From NCBI GenBank assembly GCA_002297505.1, contig DBLQ01000003.1, forward strand, positions 2,688 to 24,038: 21,351 nucleotides of DNA. The letters are read 5' to 3'. This stretch comes from Flavobacteriales bacterium UBA720 (GTDB lineage: Bacteria > Bacteroidota > Bacteroidia > Flavobacteriales > Weeksellaceae). Positions 8,701 to 14,391 of this stretch are shown piece by piece (within the stretch, counting starts at the first letter, position 1; every line of letters starts with the position of its first letter). The notes under the pieces were generated by a model that ran no database searches, was not told where the DNA came from, and worked only from the letters and a program-made list of their open reading frames with translations. A program made the position numbers and the translations under genes.

Positions 8701-8973
8701 TCCTCCCAAAGTCGGAAGAAGCGCATCCGGACGTTCTTTGCGAATGATTCTGGAAACGAATTCCAAAGAAATCGGTTCAATATAAACTTTGTCGGCAATC
8801 TCCACATCCGTCATTATGGTTGCAGGATTGGAATTAATCAAAATCACTTTGTAGCCTTCTTCTTTAAGCGAAAGGCAAGCCTGTGTCCCTGAATAATCAA
8901 ATTCCGCCGCTTGGCCAATAATGATGGGTCCCGAGCCGATTACTAAAATGGTTTGTATATCTGTTCTTTTCAT
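5794..8973 (-). CDS. carB: carbamoyl-phosphate synthase large chain
   Basis: A 1059-residue protein, the usual full length. It makes carbamoyl phosphate from bicarbonate, two ATP and ammonia channelled from CarA, for pyrimidine and arginine synthesis in the cytoplasm. The internal duplication is clear: SGPIIIGQAAEFDYSGTQA near residue 13 and SGPIRIGQGVEFDYATVHS near residue 555 open the two synthetase halves. Each half holds an ATP-grasp domain (FTMGGTGGGIA and YVLGGRAMEIV regions; IEVNPRVSRSSALASK and IEVNPRSSRTVPFLSK metal-binding ends). The last 120 or so residues (FGAILFTVADADKEEASELA onward) form the MGS-like allosteric domain. The gene is downstream of carA on the same strand but separated by an orphan gene and a hairpin repeat. 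Confidence 0.98.
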   Translation of the reverse strand: MKRTDIQTILVIGSGPIIIGQAAEFDYSGTQACLSLKEEGYKVILINSNPATIMTDVEIADKVYIEPISLEFVSRIIRKERPDALLPTLGGQTGLNMAVELQKSGILEECKVEVLGTKLSAINQAEDRDLFRELMRELNEPVPESDIVTTVQGALDFADRIGYPVIVRPAFTMGGTGGGIASNETELREIAELGLKHSPVTQCLIERSIAGFKEIEYEVMRDSNDNAIVVCNMENIDPVGVHTGDSIVVAPSQTLSDREYQLLRNASLKIIRALGIEGGCNVQLALDPHSFNYYIIEVNPRVSRSSALASKATGYPIAKIAAKIAVGLTLDEIKNPVTGTSYACFEPALDYVVTKFPRFPFDKFETADRRLSTQMKATGEVMAIGRNFEESLQKAIRSLETGIRHLGLKKKQAEALTAEEIERRIRVCDDERLFIIGDALRRGYDWEQIVEWSKIDKFFIWKIKKLIDFEMTIKDNQFNKEILLEAKKLGFADLNIAHLWETTQKEVFQFRKDNGIMPVYKMVDTCAAEFESETPYFYGTYEEENESVVSDKEKIIVLGSGPIRIGQGVEFDYATVHSVWAIQQMGYEAIIINSNPETVSTDFSISDKLYFEPLAEEDVMNIIELEKPKGVVVQFGGQTAINLADKLAAHGVQILGTSLEDLDRAENRDKFEKALQDLGIPQPLGKTSTSKEEAIVIANEIGYPVLVRPSYVLGGRAMEIVYNEKELAHYMENAVDASPEHPVLIDRYLTGKEVEVDAISDGETVVIPGIMEHIERAGVHSGDSIAVYPPQTLTETQIKTLEDYTIRLAKGLNVIGLMNIQYVISGGEVFVIEVNPRSSRTVPFLSKITDVPMANLATKAILGSSLKDLGYKSGLVPNKEGVYVKVPVFSFSKLTKVDISLGPEMKSTGEVMGKDLTLQKALYKGLIGAGRKVPTFGAILFTVADADKEEASELAKRFNNAGFRIWATEGTAKFFEEKGIQTKIGYKIGEEDVNLIDLIQKGKVQYVVNTMTKGKQSERDGFQIRRMSVENGVPCLTSMDTVEAILKVIESMTFKMEAM

Positions 8974-9045
8974 TTTTACTTTTTTGTCCGAAGTCCGATG
9001 ACGGAAGTCGGAAGATTTTTTATTTTATTTTTATTTTTACGCTGC

Positions 9046-9093
9046 TTTGTCATTCCGTAGGAATCTCGGTTTAGATTCCTGCGGAATGACAAA
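9046..9093. repeat. long palindromic intergenic repeat, copy 2
   Basis: Arms of 21 bp (9046-9066 and 9073-9093) with one T/G position, around a 6-nt loop CGGTTT. The arm begins TTTGTCATTCCGTAGGAA, matching copy 1 at 3545-3623 except for one base. It lies in the gap between the orphan gene and carB, so it falls within the presumed car transcript and could cause partial termination or protect an mRNA end. An imperfect GTCCGAAGTCCGATGACGG-type repeat follows at about 8985-9013. Confidence 0.9.
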
Positions 9094-9109
9094 TAACATT
9101 TTCCAACTT

Positions 9110-9559
9110 TTAATCATCATATCTAAAATACAATAGATACTTTGATTCTTTATTATGTATAAAAAAGTAAGAGTAATAAATGCCTAATTCATAATAAGTT
9201 TCATTTGTAGAATCAAATCCCACTTGAATAATTTTTGTTATTTCACTAATGGAATTTAGGACATTATAAAAATTATTCACTTCATAATTTCGCCTAGTTT
9301 CATTTAGATTAATTTTAGATAATTCACCATTTAAAAAAAACCAATCAAAAATCTGTTTTTTAAATTCTGACTCATTAATATCTATCATTGACATTTTACA
9401 CTCAATCGGCAAATTGAAATATTGTCTTAAATACAAAATTTCATTCTCAATTTTATCTTCTATTATTTCAAAATTATAAGACAATGTGCTATTAGGCATA
9501 TTCAAGTTAGAATATGTATGTAAAATTCCTTTTAAATAGTCAAAACTGAATTCGCTCAT
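9110..9559 (-). CDS. hypothetical protein between carA and carB
   Basis: A 149-residue protein I do not recognise. It starts MSEFSFDYLKGILHTYSNL and is rich in Asn, Ile, Tyr and Phe, with a mixed helix/strand pattern and a C-terminal strand pair (ELGIYYSYFFIHNKESKYLLYFRYDD). There is no signal peptide and no membrane segment. Its DNA is visibly more AT-rich than carA and carB on either side, with many AAT, ATT and TTA codons. This hints at later insertion into the car operon. It lies 32 bp after the carA stop and 136 bp before carB, in the same direction, so it is probably cotranscribed. The protein's shape recalls small immunity-type proteins, but that is only an impression. Confidence 0.6.
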   Translation of the reverse strand: MSEFSFDYLKGILHTYSNLNMPNSTLSYNFEIIEDKIENEILYLRQYFNLPIECKMSMIDINESEFKKQIFDWFFLNGELSKINLNETRRNYEVNNFYNVLNSISEITKIIQVGFDSTNETYYELGIYYSYFFIHNKESKYLLYFRYDD

Positions 9560-9591
9560 AACTTTAAAATTTATTATTAAATTAATTACGA

Positions 9592-10662
9592 TTACTTAAA
9601 ATCCTCCATCAAAGTGATGAAATCATCAAAAAGATAATTCGCATCCTCGGGTCCAGGACTTGCTTCCGGGTGGTATTGAACGGAGAAACAAGGATGAATT
9701 TTGTGTTTCAAACCTTCATTGGTTCGGTCATTCAATGCGATGTGAGTCTCAACCAAATCTGTATTTTTCAAAGATTCCTGGTCAATCGCATAACCGTGGT
9801 TCTGAGAAGTGATGGCAACTTTATTTTTCTCCAAATCCAAAACCGGATGATTGCCGCCTCTGTGTCCGAATTTCAGTTTATAAGTCTTCGCACCACAAGC
9901 CAGACCAATCAATTGATGACCTAAACAAATCCCAAAAATTGGAACTTTTCCCAGTAATTTCTGAATCATTACCAAAGCTTCCGTATTATCTTCCGGGTCA
10001 CCGGGACCATTGGAAAGCATAATTCCGTCCGGGTTCATTAATAGAATTTCTTCTGCGGTTGTGTCGTGAGAAACTACGATGATATCACAGTTTCTCTGAG
10101 ACAATTCCCGGATGATGCCCAATTTTGAACCAAAATCTACCAACACGACTTTGAAACCTCTTCCCGGACTTGCGTAAGATGTTTTGGTAGACACCTGTTC
10201 TACCTGATTGGTTGGGAAAGTCGTCGATTTCAGTTCTGCAATCACCGCCTGTTCATCGGCATCGGCATTCACAATTTTTCCCTTCTCAACACCTTTGCTT
10301 CTGAGGATTCTTGTCAATCTTCTGGTGTCAATGCCGGAAATTCCGGACAGGTTCTTCTTCTCGAACAACTCGTCAAGCTTCATTTGCGTTCTGAAATTGG
10401 AAGGCAAATCGCATAATTCCTTTACAATCAAACCTTTGATTGCCGGTTCGATGCTTTCGTAATCATCACGGTTGATTCCATAGTTTCCAATCAAAGGATA
10501 AGTCATACAAACAATTTGTCCGCAATAACTTGGGTCAGAAATCAATTCCTGATAACCCGTCATTCCCGTATTGAAAACCACTTCTCCAGCAGTGTCCTGC
10601 TCTGCTCCGAATCCCGTTCCATAAAAAACTTCGCCGGATTCTAATATTAATTTCTTTTTCAT
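9592..10662 (-). CDS. carA: carbamoyl-phosphate synthase small chain (glutaminase)
   Basis: A 356-residue, full-length CarA that hydrolyses glutamine to supply ammonia to CarB. The N-terminal CPSase small-subunit domain (residues about 1-150) has GEVVFNTGMTGYQE and TYPLIGNYGIN. The class I glutamine amidotransferase domain (about 170-350) has the nucleophile motif FGICLGHQ (C246), the HRGGNHPV segment, and the catalytic pair H331/E333 in QYHPEASPGP. The start MKKKLILESGEVFYG is the only sensible one. It is the last clearly chromosomal gene before the mobile element, whose presumed end lies upstream of it. The native carA promoter region may therefore have been cut or replaced. Confidence 0.97.
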   Translation of the reverse strand: MKKKLILESGEVFYGTGFGAEQDTAGEVVFNTGMTGYQELISDPSYCGQIVCMTYPLIGNYGINRDDYESIEPAIKGLIVKELCDLPSNFRTQMKLDELFEKKNLSGISGIDTRRLTRILRSKGVEKGKIVNADADEQAVIAELKSTTFPTNQVEQVSTKTSYASPGRGFKVVLVDFGSKLGIIRELSQRNCDIIVVSHDTTAEEILLMNPDGIMLSNGPGDPEDNTEALVMIQKLLGKVPIFGICLGHQLIGLACGAKTYKLKFGHRGGNHPVLDLEKNKVAITSQNHGYAIDQESLKNTDLVETHIALNDRTNEGLKHKIHPCFSVQYHPEASPGPEDANYLFDDFITLMEDFK

Positions 10663-10866
10663 TTTTAAATTTTATTGTACAATGTAAAAAGTATAATGTA
10701 CAAAGACTTACTTTAGATTTTTACTCAAAAAGATTAATAAAGCCTAAATCGGCTAATAAAGAGTAGTTTACAAGAGTGGAGAACTCTATCGGTAACGATT
10801 TAGTAATGGTGCTTACTGCACTTGCTTTCACTTGATTACCTTGTAAATCATTAATGCAAATGTAAT
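10663..10866. other. non-coding junction region upstream of carA
   Basis: No gene is seen. Two adjacent 14-bp direct repeats (10678-10691 and 10692-10705, 12 of 14 identical) lie just upstream of carA and resemble flavobacterial chromosomal spacers. From about 10740 the character changes to a cluster of short inverted repeats: AGCC/GGCT (10741-10754), TTTACAAG/CTTGTAAA (10767-10774 and 10840-10847) and GTGC/GCAC (10809-10821). At 10856-10865, GCAAATGTAA reads TTACATTTGC on the minus strand, nine of ten positions of the GTANNTTTGC core used by CTnDOT-type integrases. The element end is probably in this stretch. No convincing carA promoter was found. Confidence 0.45.
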
Positions 10867-10906
10867 AAAAAATGGGTAGAGTACATTAGTGCTTTACCCA
10901 TTTTTT
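10867..10906. terminator. bidirectional terminator hairpin at the element end
   Basis: A 12-bp perfect stem, AAAAAATGGGTA (10867-10878) and TACCCATTTTTT (10895-10906), with a 16-nt loop. T runs are available on both strands. No intact gene in the window reads into it from either side. On the minus strand it coincides with the end of the short coding remnant at 10894-11052. Confidence 0.75.
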
Positions 10907-11052
10907 CGCCCTTTCCTTTCTACTGAAATATCAATAAAATCTCCCCACTGGGGGTATTCTGTGATATTGGTTTCAATATTATTCCCAAATTTTGGCATAT
11001 CAACAATAGATGCAGCTCCGAAACAAATTGTGAGAACTTCTAAACGACTATG
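10894..11052 (-). pseudogene. possible C-terminal gene remnant
   Basis: Fifty-two codons are open on the minus strand from just after a TAG (11055-11053) to a TAA at 10896-10894. The translation begins HSRLEVLTICFGAAS and ends with EYPQWGDFIDISVERKGRKNG split around residue 33 onward, a protein-like composition with a charged tail. There is no ATG in a useful place (the only Met is 18 codons in). The stop lies inside a terminator hairpin, as expected for a real gene end. I read it as a possible leftover of a gene cut by the rteC segment. I cannot name the family, and a chance open frame remains possible. Confidence 0.3.
10964..10994 (+). promoter_or_regulatory. candidate rteC promoter with inverted repeat
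   Basis: ATATTG (10964-10969), GTTT and CAATAT (10974-10979) form a perfect 6-bp inverted repeat. ATTG (10966-10969) is followed after 17 nt by AAATTTTG (10987-10994), one base off the TAnnTTTG element, about 60 nt before the rteC ATG. Weak and unproven. Confidence 0.3.
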
Positions 11053-11054
11053 CT

Positions 11055-11900
11055 ATGGAAATCGTGTTGAATAAGATATTAGCGCAAATTCATCATCAGG
11101 AAGATAAATTTTCTTCTCAAAAGATGCCAACGGCGGAAGAGGCTTATCAAATGACCCTGTTCCTAAAGGAAATGTTGTTCAATATAAAAGCCCAAGTCGT
11201 ACAGGATGGATTTACAAATGAACAGCAAGAAATTGACTTTTTCAAGAACATTAAACCACAAATCTTAGGGAAGCTCATTTACTATAATAAAGTCTTCCGC
11301 ATCGAAACTACCTGCCCTGTGAGCAATGGCAAAATACACCAAAGCTATTATGAGAACCTATTAAAAACCCTCAAATTACAATATAAAGAAACTATTTGCA
11401 ATGAGGATTTTTACAGATACTACCGTGCAGGCAGAATAGACCGTGACCATAGTTATTTCAGGCTCGGACAAATCAATTACCACGATGGATTAAAGAGTGG
11501 TGTATTTGAAATTGACCTTAGCTTTTCAACATATTTTGATAACAAAATAGCCCACATTATAGCGAATGAATTACTTTATACTTATATGCTTACTAAAATC
11601 AGCCCCGAAGAAAATCCAGATTTGATTTTATTAAATGGAGAAGCAAACAAGGATATTTCGTGGACAAATTCTCAAAATGCACTTATCGAACTGATATATG
11701 CTCTTTATGCTTCTAATTCCATTGCACACGGAAAAATCGGCATCCGAAAATTAGCTTTGATTTTTCAAGTGCTATTCCGAACTCCCTTAAACGATATACA
11801 TCACTCTTTCCACCGAATGAAAACAAGGGCAGGTTCCCGAACGGCATTTTTAGACCAGCTCAAAATATCCCTCGAAGAATATATGGATAAAGACCTTTAG
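11055..11900 (+). CDS. rteC: RteC-family regulator of element excision
   Basis: A 281-residue protein with the RteC pattern, including QEIDFFKNIKPQILGKLIYYN near residue 58, YYRAGRIDRDHSYFRLGQ near 121 and DGLKSGVFEIDLSFSTYFD near 144. In CTnDOT, RteC is a DNA-binding activator of the xis2c-xis2d-orf3-exc operon and so links induction to excision. Here it stands directly upstream of the matching operon, on the same strand, 252 bp away and separated by a terminator. In CTnDOT rteC is itself driven by the RteA/RteB two-component system downstream of tetQ; neither is present in this window. The Met at 11055 fits family length. An overlapping ATG at 11050 is out of frame and stops quickly. Confidence 0.9.
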   Translation: MEIVLNKILAQIHHQEDKFSSQKMPTAEEAYQMTLFLKEMLFNIKAQVVQDGFTNEQQEIDFFKNIKPQILGKLIYYNKVFRIETTCPVSNGKIHQSYYENLLKTLKLQYKETICNEDFYRYYRAGRIDRDHSYFRLGQINYHDGLKSGVFEIDLSFSTYFDNKIAHIIANELLYTYMLTKISPEENPDLILLNGEANKDISWTNSQNALIELIYALYASNSIAHGKIGIRKLALIFQVLFRTPLNDIHHSFHRMKTRAGSRTAFLDQLKISLEEYMDKDL

Positions 11901-11925
11901 CTACATTAAAAAACGGTATGTCCAG

Positions 11926-11956
11926 AGCAGTACACAAAATGTACTGCTTTTTCTTT
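11926..11956 (+). terminator. rho-independent terminator after rteC
   Basis: The stem AGCAGTACA (11926-11934), loop CAAAA, and TGTACTGCT (11940-11948) is followed by a T-rich stretch to 11956. It begins 25 bp after the rteC stop, so it separates rteC from the excision-type operon. Confidence 0.88.
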
Positions 11957-11965
11957 GCCCATATC

Positions 11966-12112
11966 TGCCAATTGGCAAATGCTCTCAAAACTTCATTACA
12001 AAATATCCAAAATCCCCTAAAATCCTTATTAAACAAGGGTTTTCACTAATTGTAAAAATTTTCAAAAAACCGCCAAACCAATTGGCAAGGCTTGGCAGAC
12101 AAACACTGCCAC
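11966..12112. promoter_or_regulatory. cluster of TTGGCA half-sites upstream of the excision operon
   Basis: A perfect 12-bp palindrome TGCCAATTGGCA (11966-11977) is followed by GCCAA (12072-12076), CCAATTGGCA (12078-12087), TTGGCA (12092-12097) and TGCCA (12107-12111). All are versions of one half-site. They end about 40 nt before the first HTH gene, whose -7 element may be CAATTTTG at 12119-12126 (one base off consensus). The position fits operators for RteC or for the excisionase-like proteins. This is the only notable content of the 252-bp gap other than the terminator. Confidence 0.5.
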
Positions 12113-12152
12113 CTTTCACAATTTTGCATAGCGAACTTTAAAAAGCTGTGCA

Positions 12153-12506
12153 ATGAAAATAATAACCATTGAAGAAGAAGCGTGGCAACAGCTAAACAGC
12201 CGTATCAATGCCATTGCCGACTACCTGAAAAGATTGGATGATAGAAGCTATGATGACCTGTGGGTCAATAACCACGAGGTATGCCAATACCTGCATATCA
12301 GCGAAAAGACCTTATGGCGCATGCGCACCAAAGGCGAGATTGCTTATTCAAAAATCTACGGTCAGTATTTCTACACCATAGGAGCAATTAAGGATATGCT
12401 CAATGCCAATGCCATACAGAGCAGTGATGAATTTGTGCAGGAGCTTATGGCAAAAGGCAAAAGCTATATCGAAAAAGGCAGAAAGCTAAAGGCAGACAAA
12501 AAATAG
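12153..12506 (+). CDS. excisionase-like HTH protein (Xis2c position)
   Basis: A 117-residue protein. A short N-terminal helix precedes a MerR/excisionase-type winged HTH (HTH_17 type) at about residues 36-84: LWVNNHEVCQYLHISEKTLW is the HTH and the following GEIAYSKIYGQYFY the wing. The C-terminal tail is Lys-rich (GKSYIEKGRKLKADKK). Proteins of this kind bend DNA at element ends and direct excision. Its place as the first gene after rteC is that of xis2c in CTnDOT. The next gene is 25 bp downstream and encodes a clearly related HTH domain. Expression is probably under RteC control through the half-site cluster upstream. Confidence 0.82.
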   Translation: MKIITIEEEAWQQLNSRINAIADYLKRLDDRSYDDLWVNNHEVCQYLHISEKTLWRMRTKGEIAYSKIYGQYFYTIGAIKDMLNANAIQSSDEFVQELMAKGKSYIEKGRKLKADKK

Positions 12507-12531
12507 GTATGAACCCTTAAAGTATATTCCT

Positions 12532-12822
12532 ATGAATATTGACAGAATGGAATTTTTGGCGTGGATGGAACGCTTAATGGGTCGCCTTGATATACTGGGC
12601 GATAATATAGACGAGTTGCAAAAGAAACGCAACAGTATAGATGGCGAGGAACTGCTCGATAATCAGGATTTGCTTCAAATGCTGAAAATAAGCAACCGCT
12701 CTCTGCAACGGTATCGCTCCATTGGCAAACTACCTTATTATACGATAAGTGGAAAATTGTATTACAAGCTATCTGATGTACATCAGTTCATAAGAGAGAG
12801 TTTTAACCCTCCCTCAAAATGA
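12532..12822 (+). CDS. second excisionase-like HTH protein (Xis2d position)
   Basis: A 96-residue protein, with an acidic helical start (MNIDRMEFLAWMERLMGRLD) and an HTH_17-type domain at about residues 41-90 (ELLDNQDLLQMLKISNRSLQ, then a GKLPYYTISGKLYYKL wing). The domain aligns position by position with that of the gene before it, so the pair arose by duplication or both belong to one family. It occupies the xis2d position of the CTnDOT excision operon. The stop TGA (12820-12822) overlaps an ATG at 12819, which opens a small frame running into the next gene. Confidence 0.82.
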   Translation: MNIDRMEFLAWMERLMGRLDILGDNIDELQKKRNSIDGEELLDNQDLLQMLKISNRSLQRYRSIGKLPYYTISGKLYYKLSDVHQFIRESFNPPSK

Positions 12823-12992
12823 ACGCCAATGAAAGACAAAGGCTGCCTTTGAGTGCCAAATTGAGCAATACAGCCAACGCTTCATTTACATTCGGCAGTG
12901 AATTTTTAAAACTTTCAAAATATGAGCGAAGAAATCACAAACAAACAGGAAATGCCCGAACAATTATCGGACATATTATTGGTGCTGGATAA
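12819..12992 (+). CDS. candidate small overlapping ORF (57 aa)
   Basis: The ATG at 12819 overlaps the previous stop as ATGA. The frame runs 57 codons to TAA at 12990-12992, crossing the first 71 nt of the DUF4099/DUF3945 gene in another frame. The product starts MNANERQRLPLSAKLSNTA and is basic, with an Arg/Lys/His-rich middle. It could be a real coupled microprotein, or only a device that carries ribosomes to the next start at 12922. No family is recognised. The tight coupling is the only positive evidence. Confidence 0.3.
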   Translation: MNANERQRLPLSAKLSNTANASFTFGSEFLKLSKYERRNHKQTGNARTIIGHIIGAG

Positions 12993-14385
12993 AGAAAAAA
13001 TGAAAATCCAAGCCGTAAAGAGTATTGACGAGAACGGAAAAATGGAAACCGTTGACCCCACGAAGAAAAACCAAAACCAGTTTATGCGTGTGGATAAAAG
13101 CGGCGACTTTTTTTCCAACTTCTTCTCCAATTTTTTCAGCCAATTAAAGAACCCTACCAATTTTTCATTCTTCAAAGTGCCTGCACCTATTGCAGTCGAA
13201 AAAGCACAGGAAATGCAAAAGCAGGTAAATAAGCCCACTCCAGAAGGCGAAAAAGTGATGAAAGAACACGAAGTAAAAATAGAGCCGCAACAGGATAAGA
13301 AACAAGAAAATCAAAATAATATGGCAACAACACAAACAACACCGGAAGCCAGCGAGTACCGCTACAAACCGGAGCAGATTGATTGGGACACAATGAAAAA
13401 CCTCGGATTAAGCAAGGAATACCTTGAAAAAAGAAACCTGCTTGACCCTTTGTTACGAGGTTACAAAACCAATGAACTTTTGCCGATAGGCGTTAACTTC
13501 GGAGGTTCTGTTCTTCGCACAGATGCCCGATTGTCTTTACAGCAAGCCGAAGATGGAAATGTTATCGTAGCAATGCACGGTATCAAAAAAGAACCCAACC
13601 TGCATTTTGAGTTTTTCGGACACAAGTTTACCGATGAGGACAAAAAGAACCTGCTCGAAACAGGTAATATGGGGCGTGTGGTTAACCTGACCAATTCCAA
13701 AACGGGCGAACTGATGCCATCCATTATCAGCATAGACAGGCTAACCAATGATGTAATTGCCTTACGGACGGATTTCATAAAAATTCCCGATGAAATTAAA
13801 GGTGTAAAACTGAACGATGAGCAAAAACAAACTTTAATGGAGGGTAAACCGCTAAAGTTAGACGGTATGATTTCCACGAAAGGAACGGAGTTCTCGGCAA
13901 CGGTCCAATTCAATGCAGACAAACGTTATGTGGAGTTCCTGTTTGACCGCAATAATTCCAACAGGCAAACTCAAAGCAACGGTCAAACTCAAAACAATCA
14001 GCAAAGCCAGCCGCAGGAAGCTCCAAAAACATTCAGAGGCAAAGAACTGACCGATGAGCAGCATAAGGATTTCAAAGCCGGACAAACCGTTTACATTGAC
14101 GGATTGAAAGATAAAAAAGGGCAACCGTATCAGGGTTATATCACTTTCAACAAGGATACCGGAAAAACAGGCTTTGAGTTTCCTAATCAATATAAAGAAA
14201 GGGTAAAACCCACCGAAGCCCATAAAACGCAAACTGCCGTTAATTCGGAAGGCAAGACCAACGAAGCAACCAAAAACATCAACGAGCCTTTGAAGTCGGG
14301 GCAACAAAACCCAAAAAACAAACAGCAGCAGGAACAACAGGAAAAGCCCAAAGCTCCTACAAAGTCCAAAGGCGTAAAAAGGTAA
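12922..14385 (+). CDS. DUF4099/DUF3945 protein of the excision module (orf3 position)
   Basis: A 487-residue soluble protein. After a variable N-terminal part (including a Phe-rich DFFSNFFSNFFSQL at about 62-75 and a Gln/Lys linker), residues about 150-210 match DUF4099: QIDWDTMKNLGLSKEYLEK, then DPLLRGYKTNELLPI. Three DUF3945-type repeats follow at about 229-281, 292-342 and 370-421, each with a (F/V)xGxxLTDEQ-like helix and a closing strand ending in FEF or EFL. The tail from 423 is a Gln/Lys/Pro-rich linker. Such proteins sit beside topoisomerase III in Bacteroidota conjugative elements; the biochemical role is unknown. It lies 6 bp before topB. CTnDOT orf3 is reported dispensable for excision in some tests, so a helper role is plausible. 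Confidence 0.85.
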   Translation: MSEEITNKQEMPEQLSDILLVLDKEKMKIQAVKSIDENGKMETVDPTKKNQNQFMRVDKSGDFFSNFFSNFFSQLKNPTNFSFFKVPAPIAVEKAQEMQKQVNKPTPEGEKVMKEHEVKIEPQQDKKQENQNNMATTQTTPEASEYRYKPEQIDWDTMKNLGLSKEYLEKRNLLDPLLRGYKTNELLPIGVNFGGSVLRTDARLSLQQAEDGNVIVAMHGIKKEPNLHFEFFGHKFTDEDKKNLLETGNMGRVVNLTNSKTGELMPSIISIDRLTNDVIALRTDFIKIPDEIKGVKLNDEQKQTLMEGKPLKLDGMISTKGTEFSATVQFNADKRYVEFLFDRNNSNRQTQSNGQTQNNQQSQPQEAPKTFRGKELTDEQHKDFKAGQTVYIDGLKDKKGQPYQGYITFNKDTGKTGFEFPNQYKERVKPTEAHKTQTAVNSEGKTNEATKNINEPLKSGQQNPKNKQQQEQQEKPKAPTKSKGVKR

Positions 14386-14391
14386 TCAATT

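Noticed and set aside
10667..10711. A tRNA or tmRNA 3' end as the integration target next to carA.
   Set aside because: No cloverleaf, CCA end or T-loop motif is visible; the 14-bp direct repeats are unrelated to tRNA sequence.
12000..12070. A CRISPR-like or array pattern in the gap before the excision operon.
   Set aside because: The repeats are short half-sites with uneven spacing and no spacers of equal length; operator sites explain them better.
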